A stretch of DNA of 64,000 nt from Cesiribacteraceae bacterium YIM B00369 (GCA_017948555.1 JAFMYY010000009.1:116724-180723), one strand, 5' to 3'; positions 37,801-47,511 are shown, numbered from the stretch's first letter. The notes: a model not told the origin generated them from the letters alone. Made by a program: numbers and translations.

Positions 37801-38204
37801 CCCTTCAAATCCTTAAGAAGCTCTTCTTTATCCGGATACTTAATGTCGGAAAGAGGAATATGGGTGTAGGGCATAAATTGCCAGTCCGTTTGCTTTACCG
37901 CAATCATAACGGTATCTGTGCCTGCTGTCCGCAGCTTAAACTGATAATCTTCAGCAGATTTATTTACTGCCTTTACCGAAAAAGTAAATACATCTCCGTC
38001 CTTAGTAATCTCTTTAAAATAACCAAAAGGAAGGTAGCGGCTTTCGATAACAAAACCTTTGTTAATGTCCATTGCCCAGTTTCCGGCAGAATTATTAAAA
38101 TCACCGAAAATGGAAGCAGGCAGCTCATCGGCCGAAATCGATTGTTGGGAATAGGCAACCAGACTAAAAACCCAAAGAAAAAGTGAGATAGTGAGTTTCT
38201 TCAC
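34854..38204 (-). CDS. Large exported thioredoxin-fold (TlpA-like) protein
   Basis: 1116 residues. GTG start at 38204: no in-frame ATG lies between it and the upstream stop, and the signal peptide (MKKLTISLFLWVFSLVAYSQ) begins there. The C-terminal domain (about 985-1116) is a TlpA/ResA-type thioredoxin with FWAPWCGPC (about 1006-1014) and cis-proline in TGIPRYMIM. The rest is much longer than usual: three diverged beta-rich units with a W-x-GxW/WYSTDG-like start near residues 135, 330 and 425, then a DUF4369-like beta sandwich (about 530-620) and a long helical region. It should act as a periplasmic thiol-disulphide protein; whether oxidising or reducing is not clear. Confidence 0.88.
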   Translation of the reverse strand: MKKLTISLFLWVFSLVAYSQQSISADELPASIFGDFNNSAGNWAMDINKGFVIESRYLPFGYFKEITKDGDVFTFSVKAVNKSAEDYQFKLRTAGTDTVMIAVKQTDWQFMPYTHIPLSDIKYPDKEELLKDLKGKWYSTDGSDKLYVEFFDDYCMLEASKYVYSKAIIHGNTRQLNLSGEEFGLYFHLIESGKYPEYTRIQILGKKGWVNLKRSPELPNAPGILISDVPENLKKTMYATTAEDFTVKLLPGYQLQYNDEVIDLDRLNKHRNRYILNFTYKGRRLEYAVEEVNENYSRLYLPGNTFIYLKHDMHLPDGLVVENEFAGEWFACNGSKAQIRIEGNNIMPRKVKIAKGAFDKVLFDGRHYKFTKGNKTLAYLKKVNERYIEVSGSPEGKFIQYKNDNSLADAATVELPQELRENWINKENGQWLFGLMDRKVLYKNDVWNYREVSYNNGKYFVIAEKTDTVCYKNEAGKEVCRLFPKEAEFALRPVGANTLLASQDGGSEITCVNSQGLASYQPTFRIPEDTKAGYAVVKGFVRNLPDNQKNTRFEIIVNDLFYGDQVKYSRKPDQEGAFIIQVPLVTPQEVYMKYTGRLSTQFLIPGDTLLVYIDGSNTKNLSTCLYMGNVAEINRDWQHFSNDEYSAFNRSLNGKDRSNLALEPEEYKKARKELLSEESQFYSHKLASDNYSPGFKELIDTDVKVSYYEDLLRYCWLRKSYLEKPVLTEHPTYFSFLDSLNVTDKKNWVSGDFSWYAAGVTGYVNRKIGNNVNVVTDSLFWVEVLKADKEITETEKKNIHSLVWFTGDKKEKELMNFRTEVMNRNRDGIRAEIQKKKLQKVDSKEMIKILKEVDKTLSSETLAALYNFERRNEERGKVLSNVLQRNSALHMEIAEKAALDLRLQALDAIPYKEFFSGLVISSGFHQKLESNNPEGLEKSWHSVVAYNGMEGEVKNHLAIAYEKTLALYNKPLPEFAELNNLAEGSADEFLKELALKHQGKVLYIDFWAPWCGPCRSEFEHAPAMKEATKNKDVVYVYICGSGGKPEWENCIKKFNLEGDHYYLSGDTYSDLQGKFEITGIPRYMIMNRNGQMINTKASRPGNLPATLAELEKHLAE

Positions 38205-38834
38205 AGCAAAAATATTTAGAGTGGAGGAAAATAAGAGGAATTTCTTCCCCTGTATAACAATTGCTAAAGTAAAAAAAATAACTTATAATAATAACACCTA
38301 CACCTGTACTATTTTAGTAATTGAAGCTAAAGTATTTATCTAAATAAAAAGAGCTATGCCGGACTTTTTATCCTGCCCCTTTAAAAAGCAGATTCCTGAT
38401 GATTATTAACACCCAATATTTCTTCCTCTTATATAATACCATTCATAAAAGAAAATCCTCTGATGAAATGCCTCCTGCCCCCGGGAAAATCACTTCTTAA
38501 TCATAACAATAATTATTAAAAGCTTACTGGAAGATAACAAAACTAACGGCGTGAATATACATTCATTTTTTAACCAAAGCTTAACTGATTCTAAACTATA
38601 AAGCTATACCAATCATACGGTTATTAACTGCAGAAATAAACCGGAAACAGGTATTCAAATTACTCTTATCAGATGATTCGGGTTTTGCAGATGCCGGCAA
38701 AAAAATTCTGTTTCACAAACTCCCGGGGAATAAATAAAATAAATTATAAAAGTGTAAAGCAAGTGCTCATGGAAAAATAAAAAAAAGCCACCCAGGTGAA
38801 ACCGGATGGCTTTTGTATTTGCCTGACATGCAAT
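38205..38834. other. 630-bp AT-rich intergenic region
   Basis: No gene supported. A -7-like CAAAAATA box lies at 38207-38214 but is too close to the GTG start to serve it. The right end carries the terminator of the giant gene (38775-38814). Confidence 0.5.
38775..38814 (-). terminator. Intrinsic terminator of the M43 giant gene
   Basis: AAAAGCCA (38783-38790) pairs with TGGCTTTT (38807-38814), extended inward by CC/GG past a mismatch; on the minus strand TTTTTTTTATTTTT follows. It begins 20 bp after the stop. Confidence 0.85.
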
Positions 38835-41800
38835 TTATAGCTTTACCACACTGTGAGTAGTTACCCCGGCAGGAGTTACTATTTTCAGTAAGTAAGTACC
38901 CGGAGGTAAATCAGTAACATTGACAGAACATTTCTTCCCGCTTCCTGACTCCCACTGCTGTTTTTGCAGCAGCCTGCTTAGCTGATCAAAAATCATAACT
39001 GACAGCGGAACCTGCCCGCTTGTTTCTATTTCAAGGCTGTTTGTAAACGGATTCGGGTAAATTTTAAAATTCCCGGATATATCACCCTTCACAGAAAGCA
39101 CATCAACTACATTTACCTTCATTCCAGTAACAAAGGTTGCTCCCCTGGTGTCACTTACTCTGATGGTTACCACTCCCGACCCTGTTTTTAATCCTTTCAG
39201 CTCCAAGACTGATCCTTCCACTGTTGCTTCCAGGGCACTATGGTCATATGAAACAGCAAAAGACATTTGTTCTCCATCGGGCTCATTAAAATAAGGAAAC
39301 AGATTGATGGAATGAACCTTTGAGAGGGCTACCTCCTGATCCTTGATTGCTTTTTTAGCCTCAGGAGCATAATGTGCCCACACAGGGAATGACACCTGCC
39401 CTCTTCCTGCTTTATTATCTCCGGCGGTAAAAGTTATCACCGTCTCTCCTTTCTTTTGAGCAACAACCTTTACTATATCATTTTGAATTAAAAGGGAAAC
39501 CACCTCATTATTTTCAGCATGCGCTTCAAAAGTCATTATATCTCCATCTGCATCTGAAAAAACTTCGCTGAACCTGAAGTGCAGGGTATCTGACTTTATT
39601 GCCATATTATGCGCCGGAATTGCTGTCCTGCCTTTTGGCTGTGCATTAACATTTATATTAAATATTAAATCAGCTGCTCCGCCCTTTCCATCCAGCGCTT
39701 TTACTGCCACAATCGCCAGCCCTTTTTCTATGGCCAGAAGGTTTAAAGTATTACCTGAAACCTCAGCATTCATACAGGATGCATTATTTACTGTAACCCT
39801 ATACTCCAGCCTGTCTCCGTCAGGATCGGTAAAATAGTTGTCCAGATTAATACTATGCGACTGGCCTTCCTGAAGAAGATCAATAAGGGGACCTCCTGCT
39901 ACCATTTCAGGTGCCTGGTTATCTTCCACAGCAACTGTTACCACAAATGAAATTTCTTCACTCCTGGCCCCACGCTGGTCGGTGGCAAATAAGTTTACCC
40001 GGCACCTTCCGCTCTCTGCAGCACGGATATTAAGCATATTACCCCCAATAGTAACTTCAAGCCCGCTGTTTTCTGCTCTTGCAAAGTAATTTATCTGATC
40101 CTCTACATTAATATCATTAAACAAAGCGGAAAGATCAATCTGCAAATCGTTTCCTCCAAACACCATAGCTACATCCTGCACCGCCCCCGTTACATGGGGA
40201 GGCGAATTCAGAACCTCTAATTCAAACATTACAGAAGTAAGCGGAACAGCAGGGTCATTGCTGTTGATCTGTAGTTCCGCTGAGTGGCTCCCAACCCTTA
40301 AACCTTCCCCGGCTTCGAAAGCAAAGTCAATAATACGCTCCTCCCCTGCAGGAATATTTTCATCAGCGGAGGCCAGGTCAGCGAAAACCCATTCAGGCAA
40401 ACTTAAATCAGTTAAATTCAACCTGTAAAGAGCAGACCAGTCTGCCATCCATAATTTCCTGCGGTTGTCAACAGCCAGTGCATAGCCCTGCTCCCATGAT
40501 GGATATGGATACCTTCCGTTTACATGCAACTGGTCCTGAACAACAGAAACAGACAATAGTTCGTAATTTTGTAAATCTAAAACCCACCAGGTTGAGCCGG
40601 AAATTGTTAACTGGTCCATCTTCACTCCCGCCGGTAAAGAAAAGGTTTCAAGGACCTGTCCTCTTTCATTTACGCGGTGTACCCCGCTATATTCAAAAGG
40701 AGTACATACAATAAAAGCAGAGCCATCCCATGCAACAGACCTGTAATAACCGTTAGAATATGGCAGGTTAAAGTTACCTTTATTATTCCCTGAAAGATCG
40801 TAGGCCTGCGCAGACTGGTAGCTGGCAGTCCACAGATATTCTCCGTCCCAGGTAAGCCCATAAGATTCCTGCGGAACGTAGAACTGCAGTTTTGCCTGGC
40901 TGGTTTCAGGGTCATAAATGTAAACACCGCCAGTCGAATACTGAAGGACATATAAGTCTTCATTTATCCAACACATCCCTCTTGCCCCATAAATAAAATA
41001 AGGATAAGTTTCCTCTATCAGGCTTTCTTCTCCCGTAGCCGGATTCCGGTCTGTGCCGGGCATATATAAAGCAGGGGCAACTGCTGAAGAAGGTGCCGGA
41101 ACTGCATAAAACCCAACCTCTCTATCTTTAACAGGCTCCCTGGTGGCTGCTTCAAAACCTGTAGCGCCACTTGAAAAACTAATACTTAAAGGGTACCCAC
41201 CCTTATTACTTATTTCCAGTGGCAGCTTATCTGTTTTGTCGCCAATGCTTAAGGATCTGCGGATGTTTTGCGTGGAAATTTCTATTACCGGAGGCTCGGA
41301 TACCTCCGCTTCCAGGGAAATTTCCAGCCGCCCCTTATCAGGATCATTACTTTCAATTACCAGCTTTTCCCTGAACTGCCCCACTTCAGCAGACAGGAAA
41401 CCTACTTCAATTTCCACCCTTTCTCCCGGCGGAACGGAAACAGGGGTATTGTTGACTATAAATTTATCTGAAGAAACTGCAAGGGAATTAAGTTCCAGCG
41501 CCATGGTTCCGGAATTCCGTACAACCAGTTTTTTTGTTTCTGATACTCCTGTAAAACGGGCTGAATTAAAATTGAGAACTGTTTCTGATAGTTCAATGCG
41601 GGGAATCCCTCTTACTTCCAAAATTACCGGTATAATGGTTTCTTCCTGCAGAGGGTCGTTGGTGCTCAGCAAAATTTCTTTCTCATAAGTACCTCCAAAA
41701 AGACCATCACCATTAAAAATCACCTCTACATTTGCGCTGCCCCCCGGAATCACCTGACCAAAATCAGGCTCAAAATCTATTACCTTATCAGTGCTGATAA

Positions 41801-44800
41801 GTACCGCCAGGTTGTTTTCCACATAGGGGGTATTGAATGCAATCTGGAGGCCATCTGTTCCTGTTGCATTTTCAATGCCAATGGTGGCAGAATGCCAGGT
41901 GTCTGTACTTTGTTTATACTGTATTTTTATATCCCCGTTCGGGTAAAGGATATACTGGAAGGTAAGCAAGCCACTGCCACCAAACCTGGGCACGTCAGTA
42001 AACTGAATGATAAAAAGATCCTCACGTCCTAAATATTTTACCCTGTCGCCCGGGTATAAATCGGTCCAGTACGCGGCTATCAGGTCATTGGGAGGATAAC
42101 TGTTTGGTATCTGAGAATTGGAAAGAGAACTGGCATTATTTTCATTAAAGGTCAGGAAGCCATTGGAGCCTACATAAACCATTTCCTTTTCCTCCCCATA
42201 AAAACTGAAAGGGAAAGGCAGCTCTACCGGCTGCGCACTATCATCACCCAGGTAAAGGATAGTTCCTGTGGCGGAAATATCTATCCAGTTAAACTGAGGT
42301 CCGTTAGCCGCTTTGCTGTCTGTCCATTTGTAACCAAATCCATCCGGGCCGTCATCACCGGAACGTGCGCTTATCTCTGCGCCTTTTCTTTCATCCTTTT
42401 CGCCTTTCACCAGCCTTACCTCCAAGGCATGCCCCCTTGCTTTTTGCTCTGCTCCCTTTCTTTCATTTAAAGTTGCTCCTCTTAAGGAATAAAACAAAGT
42501 GTCGCCTCCCTTATTCTCAATCAGCAGATTTTCACGTTTTGCTTCTCCTGAATTTAATTCAATGGAAAAGGAGGCAGGATTAACAACCAGCCGGGGTGCA
42601 GCAACAGCTGTTCCCTGCAGTTCCACTTCAAGCTCCGGATGGCGCGGATCGTTGGTGCTTAAAGTTAAAACAGCAGTAGTAGTACCCACCACCACAGGTG
42701 CATAGGCTATTTCCAGTACATAACTGCTCCTTGCCGGTATGGTAACGGGAGTAAGGTCCACAGTAAAAATTCCGTTATCCAATGCCGGCGCAACAGTCAG
42801 CCCGTCTGACCCCTGGTTTTGGATAGTTAAAGGCCTGACTTGCTTTTCCCCCTCTCTTATTTTTCCAAAATTCATTTGGTTATCTGATAAAGCAACCACA
42901 GGCACTCCTGTAACTTCGAGGGTTACAGGAACAGTTACCAACTCATTCAACGGATCATCAGAAGCAATAAGAACATCCCCATAATAGGTCCCCCCCATCA
43001 GATTCTTAGCATTAAACTTAAGGTTGATTCCCTCTTCACTATTTCCCGGCACCGATCCTGAATTTTTGTCTGCGCTTAGCCAGCCAACAGAATTCTCCAG
43101 TAAATAAGCAACCGACCTGGAAGTAAGAACCCCATAGTTATGGCCAAAACTAAAAGCATATTCCCAGGTCATTCCTGTAGCTATTATTGTACCTGCTCCA
43201 ATAGAATATTCCACCGTGGTAGGCAACTTTTCACCATTACCGCTTACTGTAATTATACCGGCATTTTGCGGAAGGTTCCTGATAACATTATGACTGGCCC
43301 AGGTTCCATTGATGATACCGGGCAGGCCTTCCATTATGGTATGATTCCCATTTACCACCTCATTCACCTCTGCCATCAGCCCATGTTCGGACAAAACCCC
43401 TCCGGCAAGAGTTACATTATCGCCCTGGGTGGCTGTCTGGTATAAAACACTGCCTCCGGACCTTACAAAGTCTTCAAATTTTGCTGCATTGGCCGACAGA
43501 GCGTTATAATATCTATAATCCTCATCTCCTGCGGTTACTATCAGATCATAAACTGAAAAATCCGTTGATGAAATACTGCTGCTGTTTATTTTATGAGCTG
43601 CAATACCCATAGGTGCAAGAATATCCCTTTGAATATCTGTTACCCAGGCGTCAGTATTCTGGATAACAAGTACTGAAGCATCTTCCATACTACTGTTCAG
43701 AGAGAGGAATGCAGAGGTTGTGGAGTCTGTTTCAGCGGAAGAAGAAAACAAACCTGCACTAAACTGTTTCTCATTTACTGTCCTGTTTGTAAACTTAAGG
43801 GTGAAGTTTAAATCAGCTCCGCCCCTGTTCCTGATGCTCAGAAGCTCATTAACAGAATCTCCGGCAAGAAGGGCAACTTTAAACTGATCCGGATTTACTG
43901 CAATTTCCGGTGCAGGCACCCCATTTCCCGCCAGCCTGACTGTGAGCTGCCTGTTCTCCGGATCGTTTGTATGGAGGAGCAGGTTTGCGGAATAGTGCCT
44001 GATTTCACGGGGATTAAATGCCAGTCGCAGGACCGCTTCGGCCTTTGCAGGAATTTTATAAGCAGAAGTCTCCAAAGAAAAAACCTCACTGCTAAGCTCC
44101 GCCCTTAGCCTGAGCGTATCTGTTCCCGTATTATGGACCACCACCGGATAATAACGGGTATTTCCTCTAAGGATATTCCCGAAATCCACCTCTGAGTCAG
44201 AAACCGCTACTGCCGGCACACCGGTAATCCTTAATGTAACAGGTATTTCGGTAATTTCATTCCTGGGGTCATTCGTCTGTATCCGGATCGGCTCTTTATA
44301 CCTGCCTCCGTTTAATTCTCCCGTGGAAAATGTGAATTGTATTGTTTTCCCCGACCCGGAGCGGATAGTGCCCGTTTCCTCACCAGGATTGAAAGTAATA
44401 ATACCCTCATCAAAGCCGGAGGTTATGGTATAGTTAAGTGGCTGGTCGCCGGGATTAGCAAGGTTTATAAAGCCAGTGGCACTTTCTCCCACAAAGAGAG
44501 CTTTTTCTAGTTCCGCCGGAGAAGCAATAAGCTGAGGCCCTTCCGCCACACTTATCATGTTTTCCACCACTCTTTCCGCAACTCCTTTCGCGTTTCTCAC
44601 AGTAAGTTTCACACCAAAGGTTCCTCTGTTCCTGTATTGAACCACCGGGTTCTGAATTGAAGAGGTGGCAGGCTCTCCTCCCCGGAATTCCCAGTGCCAG
44701 GAAAAAACAGAAGCGTGAGAGGCATCCTCAAACTGAACACCTTGCCCTGTAAAAACAGAAGAACGGTCAGCACTGAAATTTACCGAAGGTACAGAAGCAG

Positions 44801-46127
44801 GTTCAGCAACCGTTATATAATTATCTTTAAACTCCTCATAAATATCATTGTTATTCCCTGCTGTTAAGCGCACAGAATAAGTTCCGGGCTGCCGGTAAGT
44901 TACTTCAGGGTTTTGCCGGCTTGAGGTAGCCGGCTCACCGCCTTCAAACACCCAGTTCCAGGAATTTATCGCTCCTGCTGAACGATCCGTAAATTTCACC
45001 GTCTGCCCCTGATAAACAGAGGTTTTGCCGGCAACGAAATTGGCACGGGCCAGAACGTCTGAATTTAATAGTTCTTTCCTGCGCGGGCTGTATTCCAGCA
45101 CCGTAAGAAAACGCTCTTTCTGTTCCAGTGTAAAAATACTCATACATGGATCAGTTGAATAATCCATGTAGTTCTGGGTCATATCTTCTGTACCACAGGA
45201 GAAGTACTTAGTATCACAACCATGGTTAGGGCCATCGGATTCAGGCGTATCCGTACAAAAATCATCCATTCCACATCCCCCGTCGCCCCATATATGGCGA
45301 AGCCCCAGCCAGTGCCCTACCTCATGGGTGGTGGTTCTTCCCTTATCGTAGGGAGCCATTAAATTAAAGTCTCCTTTATCAGAAGAACCAAAAGTGGTGT
45401 AACGCATTACCACCCCGTCGGTTTCTGCTGCTGTTTCGAGGCCTGGAATATCCAGGCCATCCAGTCCCGAACTTACAGGAAACTGGGCATAGCCCAATAA
45501 CCCGCCGTCCAGTTCGGCCGTCCACATGTTCAGGTAACGGTTAGGGTCCCAGTAGGTAGCTGGCTTCACTATACCATCCATCGAATAAGGGTCTAATGCG
45601 CCCGATACACCAAGGTCTCTGTTCCTGACCCTGTGTACGCCTGCCTCCTGCAGAGGATTTCCATGAGGGTCCACCTCCGCCAGTATGAATTCAATTTGGG
45701 CATCGGCTCCTGCCGGATGGTTATTAAAGCCCCTGGAACCTTCTTTTCTCCTGAAGTCTTCGTTCAACACCTCTATCTGCGACTGAATCTGAGCATAGCT
45801 GATATTTGATCCCTGGCCCACAGCTTCGCCGCTATGAATAACATGTACTACTACGGGAATATATTTTATCCGGTCATCCAGAGGTTGCATCCTGAACATT
45901 TTCCGCTCTTTCGTAGCTCTGTTCATGAACTTTTCAAAAGCCTCAACAGATGGCAGTTTGGGGTTCTGAGCCCTGAGGGCCTCGTTTATCTCAACAGTTC
46001 CACACCTCCAGAAAGGATACCGTCCGTCCTTATCTTTAGGCATTGCTGCCAGTTCTTTAATACTCCCCTGCCCGAAAGACAAAGCCGAATACATCAGGAG
46101 TAAAGTAACCAGTAGAATTTTTTTCAT
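38835..46127 (-). CDS. Giant secreted M43-type metalloprotease mosaic with T9SS sorting domain
   Basis: 2430 residues from the ATG at 46127, chosen because the signal peptide MKKILLVTLLLMYSALSFGQ begins there; the frame is open 21 codons further upstream. The pappalysin-like (M43) catalytic domain has the zinc motif HEVGHWLGLRH (H268, E269, H272, H278) and the Met-turn region QNYMDYS. Then come two PKD domains (about 366-439 and 446-522), several choice-of-anchor-D units with SNDP- or TNDP-type repeats, an inserted amidotransferase-like alpha/beta domain (about 810-1020), a nidogen-like beta domain (about 1260-1440), a beta-propeller (about 1705-1915), cadherin-like DPDGD repeats (about 1980-2340) and a type IX secretion C-terminal domain (about 2355-2430, KIYPNPF and PGTYLLKI). 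An extracellular, cell-surface or released protease is the likely role. Confidence 0.88.
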   Translation of the reverse strand: MKKILLVTLLLMYSALSFGQGSIKELAAMPKDKDGRYPFWRCGTVEINEALRAQNPKLPSVEAFEKFMNRATKERKMFRMQPLDDRIKYIPVVVHVIHSGEAVGQGSNISYAQIQSQIEVLNEDFRRKEGSRGFNNHPAGADAQIEFILAEVDPHGNPLQEAGVHRVRNRDLGVSGALDPYSMDGIVKPATYWDPNRYLNMWTAELDGGLLGYAQFPVSSGLDGLDIPGLETAAETDGVVMRYTTFGSSDKGDFNLMAPYDKGRTTTHEVGHWLGLRHIWGDGGCGMDDFCTDTPESDGPNHGCDTKYFSCGTEDMTQNYMDYSTDPCMSIFTLEQKERFLTVLEYSPRRKELLNSDVLARANFVAGKTSVYQGQTVKFTDRSAGAINSWNWVFEGGEPATSSRQNPEVTYRQPGTYSVRLTAGNNNDIYEEFKDNYITVAEPASVPSVNFSADRSSVFTGQGVQFEDASHASVFSWHWEFRGGEPATSSIQNPVVQYRNRGTFGVKLTVRNAKGVAERVVENMISVAEGPQLIASPAELEKALFVGESATGFINLANPGDQPLNYTITSGFDEGIITFNPGEETGTIRSGSGKTIQFTFSTGELNGGRYKEPIRIQTNDPRNEITEIPVTLRITGVPAVAVSDSEVDFGNILRGNTRYYPVVVHNTGTDTLRLRAELSSEVFSLETSAYKIPAKAEAVLRLAFNPREIRHYSANLLLHTNDPENRQLTVRLAGNGVPAPEIAVNPDQFKVALLAGDSVNELLSIRNRGGADLNFTLKFTNRTVNEKQFSAGLFSSSAETDSTTSAFLSLNSSMEDASVLVIQNTDAWVTDIQRDILAPMGIAAHKINSSSISSTDFSVYDLIVTAGDEDYRYYNALSANAAKFEDFVRSGGSVLYQTATQGDNVTLAGGVLSEHGLMAEVNEVVNGNHTIMEGLPGIINGTWASHNVIRNLPQNAGIITVSGNGEKLPTTVEYSIGAGTIIATGMTWEYAFSFGHNYGVLTSRSVAYLLENSVGWLSADKNSGSVPGNSEEGINLKFNAKNLMGGTYYGDVLIASDDPLNELVTVPVTLEVTGVPVVALSDNQMNFGKIREGEKQVRPLTIQNQGSDGLTVAPALDNGIFTVDLTPVTIPARSSYVLEIAYAPVVVGTTTAVLTLSTNDPRHPELEVELQGTAVAAPRLVVNPASFSIELNSGEAKRENLLIENKGGDTLFYSLRGATLNERKGAEQKARGHALEVRLVKGEKDERKGAEISARSGDDGPDGFGYKWTDSKAANGPQFNWIDISATGTILYLGDDSAQPVELPFPFSFYGEEKEMVYVGSNGFLTFNENNASSLSNSQIPNSYPPNDLIAAYWTDLYPGDRVKYLGREDLFIIQFTDVPRFGGSGLLTFQYILYPNGDIKIQYKQSTDTWHSATIGIENATGTDGLQIAFNTPYVENNLAVLISTDKVIDFEPDFGQVIPGGSANVEVIFNGDGLFGGTYEKEILLSTNDPLQEETIIPVILEVRGIPRIELSETVLNFNSARFTGVSETKKLVVRNSGTMALELNSLAVSSDKFIVNNTPVSVPPGERVEIEVGFLSAEVGQFREKLVIESNDPDKGRLEISLEAEVSEPPVIEISTQNIRRSLSIGDKTDKLPLEISNKGGYPLSISFSSGATGFEAATREPVKDREVGFYAVPAPSSAVAPALYMPGTDRNPATGEESLIEETYPYFIYGARGMCWINEDLYVLQYSTGGVYIYDPETSQAKLQFYVPQESYGLTWDGEYLWTASYQSAQAYDLSGNNKGNFNLPYSNGYYRSVAWDGSAFIVCTPFEYSGVHRVNERGQVLETFSLPAGVKMDQLTISGSTWWVLDLQNYELLSVSVVQDQLHVNGRYPYPSWEQGYALAVDNRRKLWMADWSALYRLNLTDLSLPEWVFADLASADENIPAGEERIIDFAFEAGEGLRVGSHSAELQINSNDPAVPLTSVMFELEVLNSPPHVTGAVQDVAMVFGGNDLQIDLSALFNDINVEDQINYFARAENSGLEVTIGGNMLNIRAAESGRCRVNLFATDQRGARSEEISFVVTVAVEDNQAPEMVAGGPLIDLLQEGQSHSINLDNYFTDPDGDRLEYRVTVNNASCMNAEVSGNTLNLLAIEKGLAIVAVKALDGKGGAADLIFNINVNAQPKGRTAIPAHNMAIKSDTLHFRFSEVFSDADGDIMTFEAHAENNEVVSLLIQNDIVKVVAQKKGETVITFTAGDNKAGRGQVSFPVWAHYAPEAKKAIKDQEVALSKVHSINLFPYFNEPDGEQMSFAVSYDHSALEATVEGSVLELKGLKTGSGVVTIRVSDTRGATFVTGMKVNVVDVLSVKGDISGNFKIYPNPFTNSLEIETSGQVPLSVMIFDQLSRLLQKQQWESGSGKKCSVNVTDLPPGTYLLKIVTPAGVTTHSVVKL

Positions 46128-46957
46128 TTTATGGTTATAAAGGGTGGAATAGGAAAAGACACTTTTGCTGATTATTTGTAACTGAATCAATGTATGTTTT
46201 AGCCTTGAATTACCTTGTAATCAGGCCCCTGTTCTTTGCTTATTACAAAATACTCCCACACAAAGGAATGCCAGTTTAAATTTATAATAATATGGACCTC
46301 TAAGGACTCTGGCACTAAAAGGCAAAATCAGAACCTCTCCTGACCTCTTTTCTTCTAACTTCGTAACAAACAGATTACCAACTGATAACATCTGCCTTAA
46401 GGACAAAATAATCTGTCAATATCAATATTATTTACATTGTTAAATCAAATCTAAAAAAATAAATTATATTAACAATTTATATTTTCATATTTATTAATAT
46501 TTCAGTTAAAAATCATTTCCCTATTTCCAACAGCTGCCGGTTGCATTATTCGATTAATGATAGAAATTATTTTGCAGTGTAATATTTACCCGCTAATACA
46601 ATCATTCCGGAACAAGCAGAAATGAAAACTGAAGGCAAAGCGGCCACCGGCTACCTGTAAACAAAAAGCCCCTGCCTGTGTATCCCCACAGTTATAGCTT
46701 GTTTTGTCAAGGGAAGTAATTTCAGGCTGAGTGAGAGAGATTAATTATTTCTAAAAAAACCTCAGACCAGGCGGGCTTTTGGGGTGCTATAAAACAATAT
46801 TTCTGCAAAATCTCTCTGCCACGCATTACTCCTTCGGCAGAAAAACCATAAAGTGTCTTTTTCAACAGGCCAAATAAAAACAAACCTATAATTTTATAGC
46901 AGGTATAAAAGTGCATTATTTCTATTGACGACATGGCTGAATTAATTATATTCAGGC
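46128..46957. other. 830-bp AT-rich intergenic region with a promoter
   Basis: Very AT-rich (46440-46520). Contains the leftward promoter at 46446-46475. A 61-codon minus frame (46221-46406) would start about 30 nt after that promoter but has no recognisable content; a 90-codon minus frame (46722-46994) also looks random. Confidence 0.45.
46446..46475 (-). promoter_or_regulatory. Bacteroidota-type promoter upstream of the giant gene
   Basis: TAGATTTG (46453-46446, minus) matches TAnnTTTG exactly with TTG (46475-46473) 19 nt upstream. Transcription would start near 46439, about 310 nt before the ATG at 46127, so the leader would be unusually long. Confidence 0.55.
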
Positions 46958-47503
46958 ATGCAGATAAGTACATTATTAGCCACGGGCAAACCATCCAATC
47001 CCGAATATCTCCACCTTCAGGACCAGCTGCTGCAAAAGCCGCAGCTCCTTAAAGAAGTTGTTGTTGCCTTTTTAGGAGGCCCTGCCACTATTACCCAAAG
47101 AGCTGCCGGCCTCCTTCTCGATTGTGTCAGGAAAAACCCGTGCTCCCTCTCCCCTTTTCTGGAGGAAATGCTGGTAACAATAAATGCAGAGGATGCTTCT
47201 GATGCAATTAAACGAAATACTATTCGTTTGCTGCAGTTCATAAGCATACCTGAGGAACTGGAGGGAGAGGTAATGGACGTATGTTTTTCTTTTCTTAGCA
47301 GGAATAAGGAGGCGGTGGCTATAAAAGCTTTTTCCATGACTGTACTCTGCCAGCTTGCTCAGAAGTACCCTGAAATAATAAACGAGTTAAAGGTCCTGAT
47401 TATAGACCGGCTTCCTTTCGAAAAACCAGCCTTTACTTCCAGGGCGGGAAAAGTTTTGCAGGTACTGGCAAAAAAAAGTAAAACCAGGGCATCAGATTTC
47501 TGA
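46958..47503 (+). CDS. HEAT-like helical repeat protein
   Basis: 181 residues, all alpha. Repeating amphipathic helix pairs (for example RAAGLLLDCVRKNP, RNTIRLLQFI and VAIKAFSMTVLCQLAQKYP) with about 35-residue spacing suggest HEAT/ARM-like repeats. No signal peptide, so cytoplasmic. Such proteins act as binding scaffolds; the partner is unknown. Monocistronic, divergent from the giant secreted protein and convergent with the acetylesterase. Confidence 0.75.
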   Translation: MQISTLLATGKPSNPEYLHLQDQLLQKPQLLKEVVVAFLGGPATITQRAAGLLLDCVRKNPCSLSPFLEEMLVTINAEDASDAIKRNTIRLLQFISIPEELEGEVMDVCFSFLSRNKEAVAIKAFSMTVLCQLAQKYPEIINELKVLIIDRLPFEKPAFTSRAGKVLQVLAKKSKTRASDF

Positions 47504-47511
47504 ATTGGTGC

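Noticed and set aside
37695-38186. 163-codon + strand frame
   Set aside because: Fully antisense to the signal peptide and first domain of the thioredoxin-fold gene, with no recognisable domain.
41143-41688. 181-codon + strand frame rich in Ser/Thr
   Set aside because: Antisense to the anchor-D repeats of the giant gene; composition reflects the opposite strand.
46221-46406. 61-codon minus frame downstream of a good promoter
   Set aside because: No recognised motif, signal peptide or coding bias; kept only as a possibility in the findings.
46722-46994. 90-codon minus frame overlapping the HEAT gene start
   Set aside because: Cys- and aromatic-rich random-looking product overlapping a better gene on the other strand.
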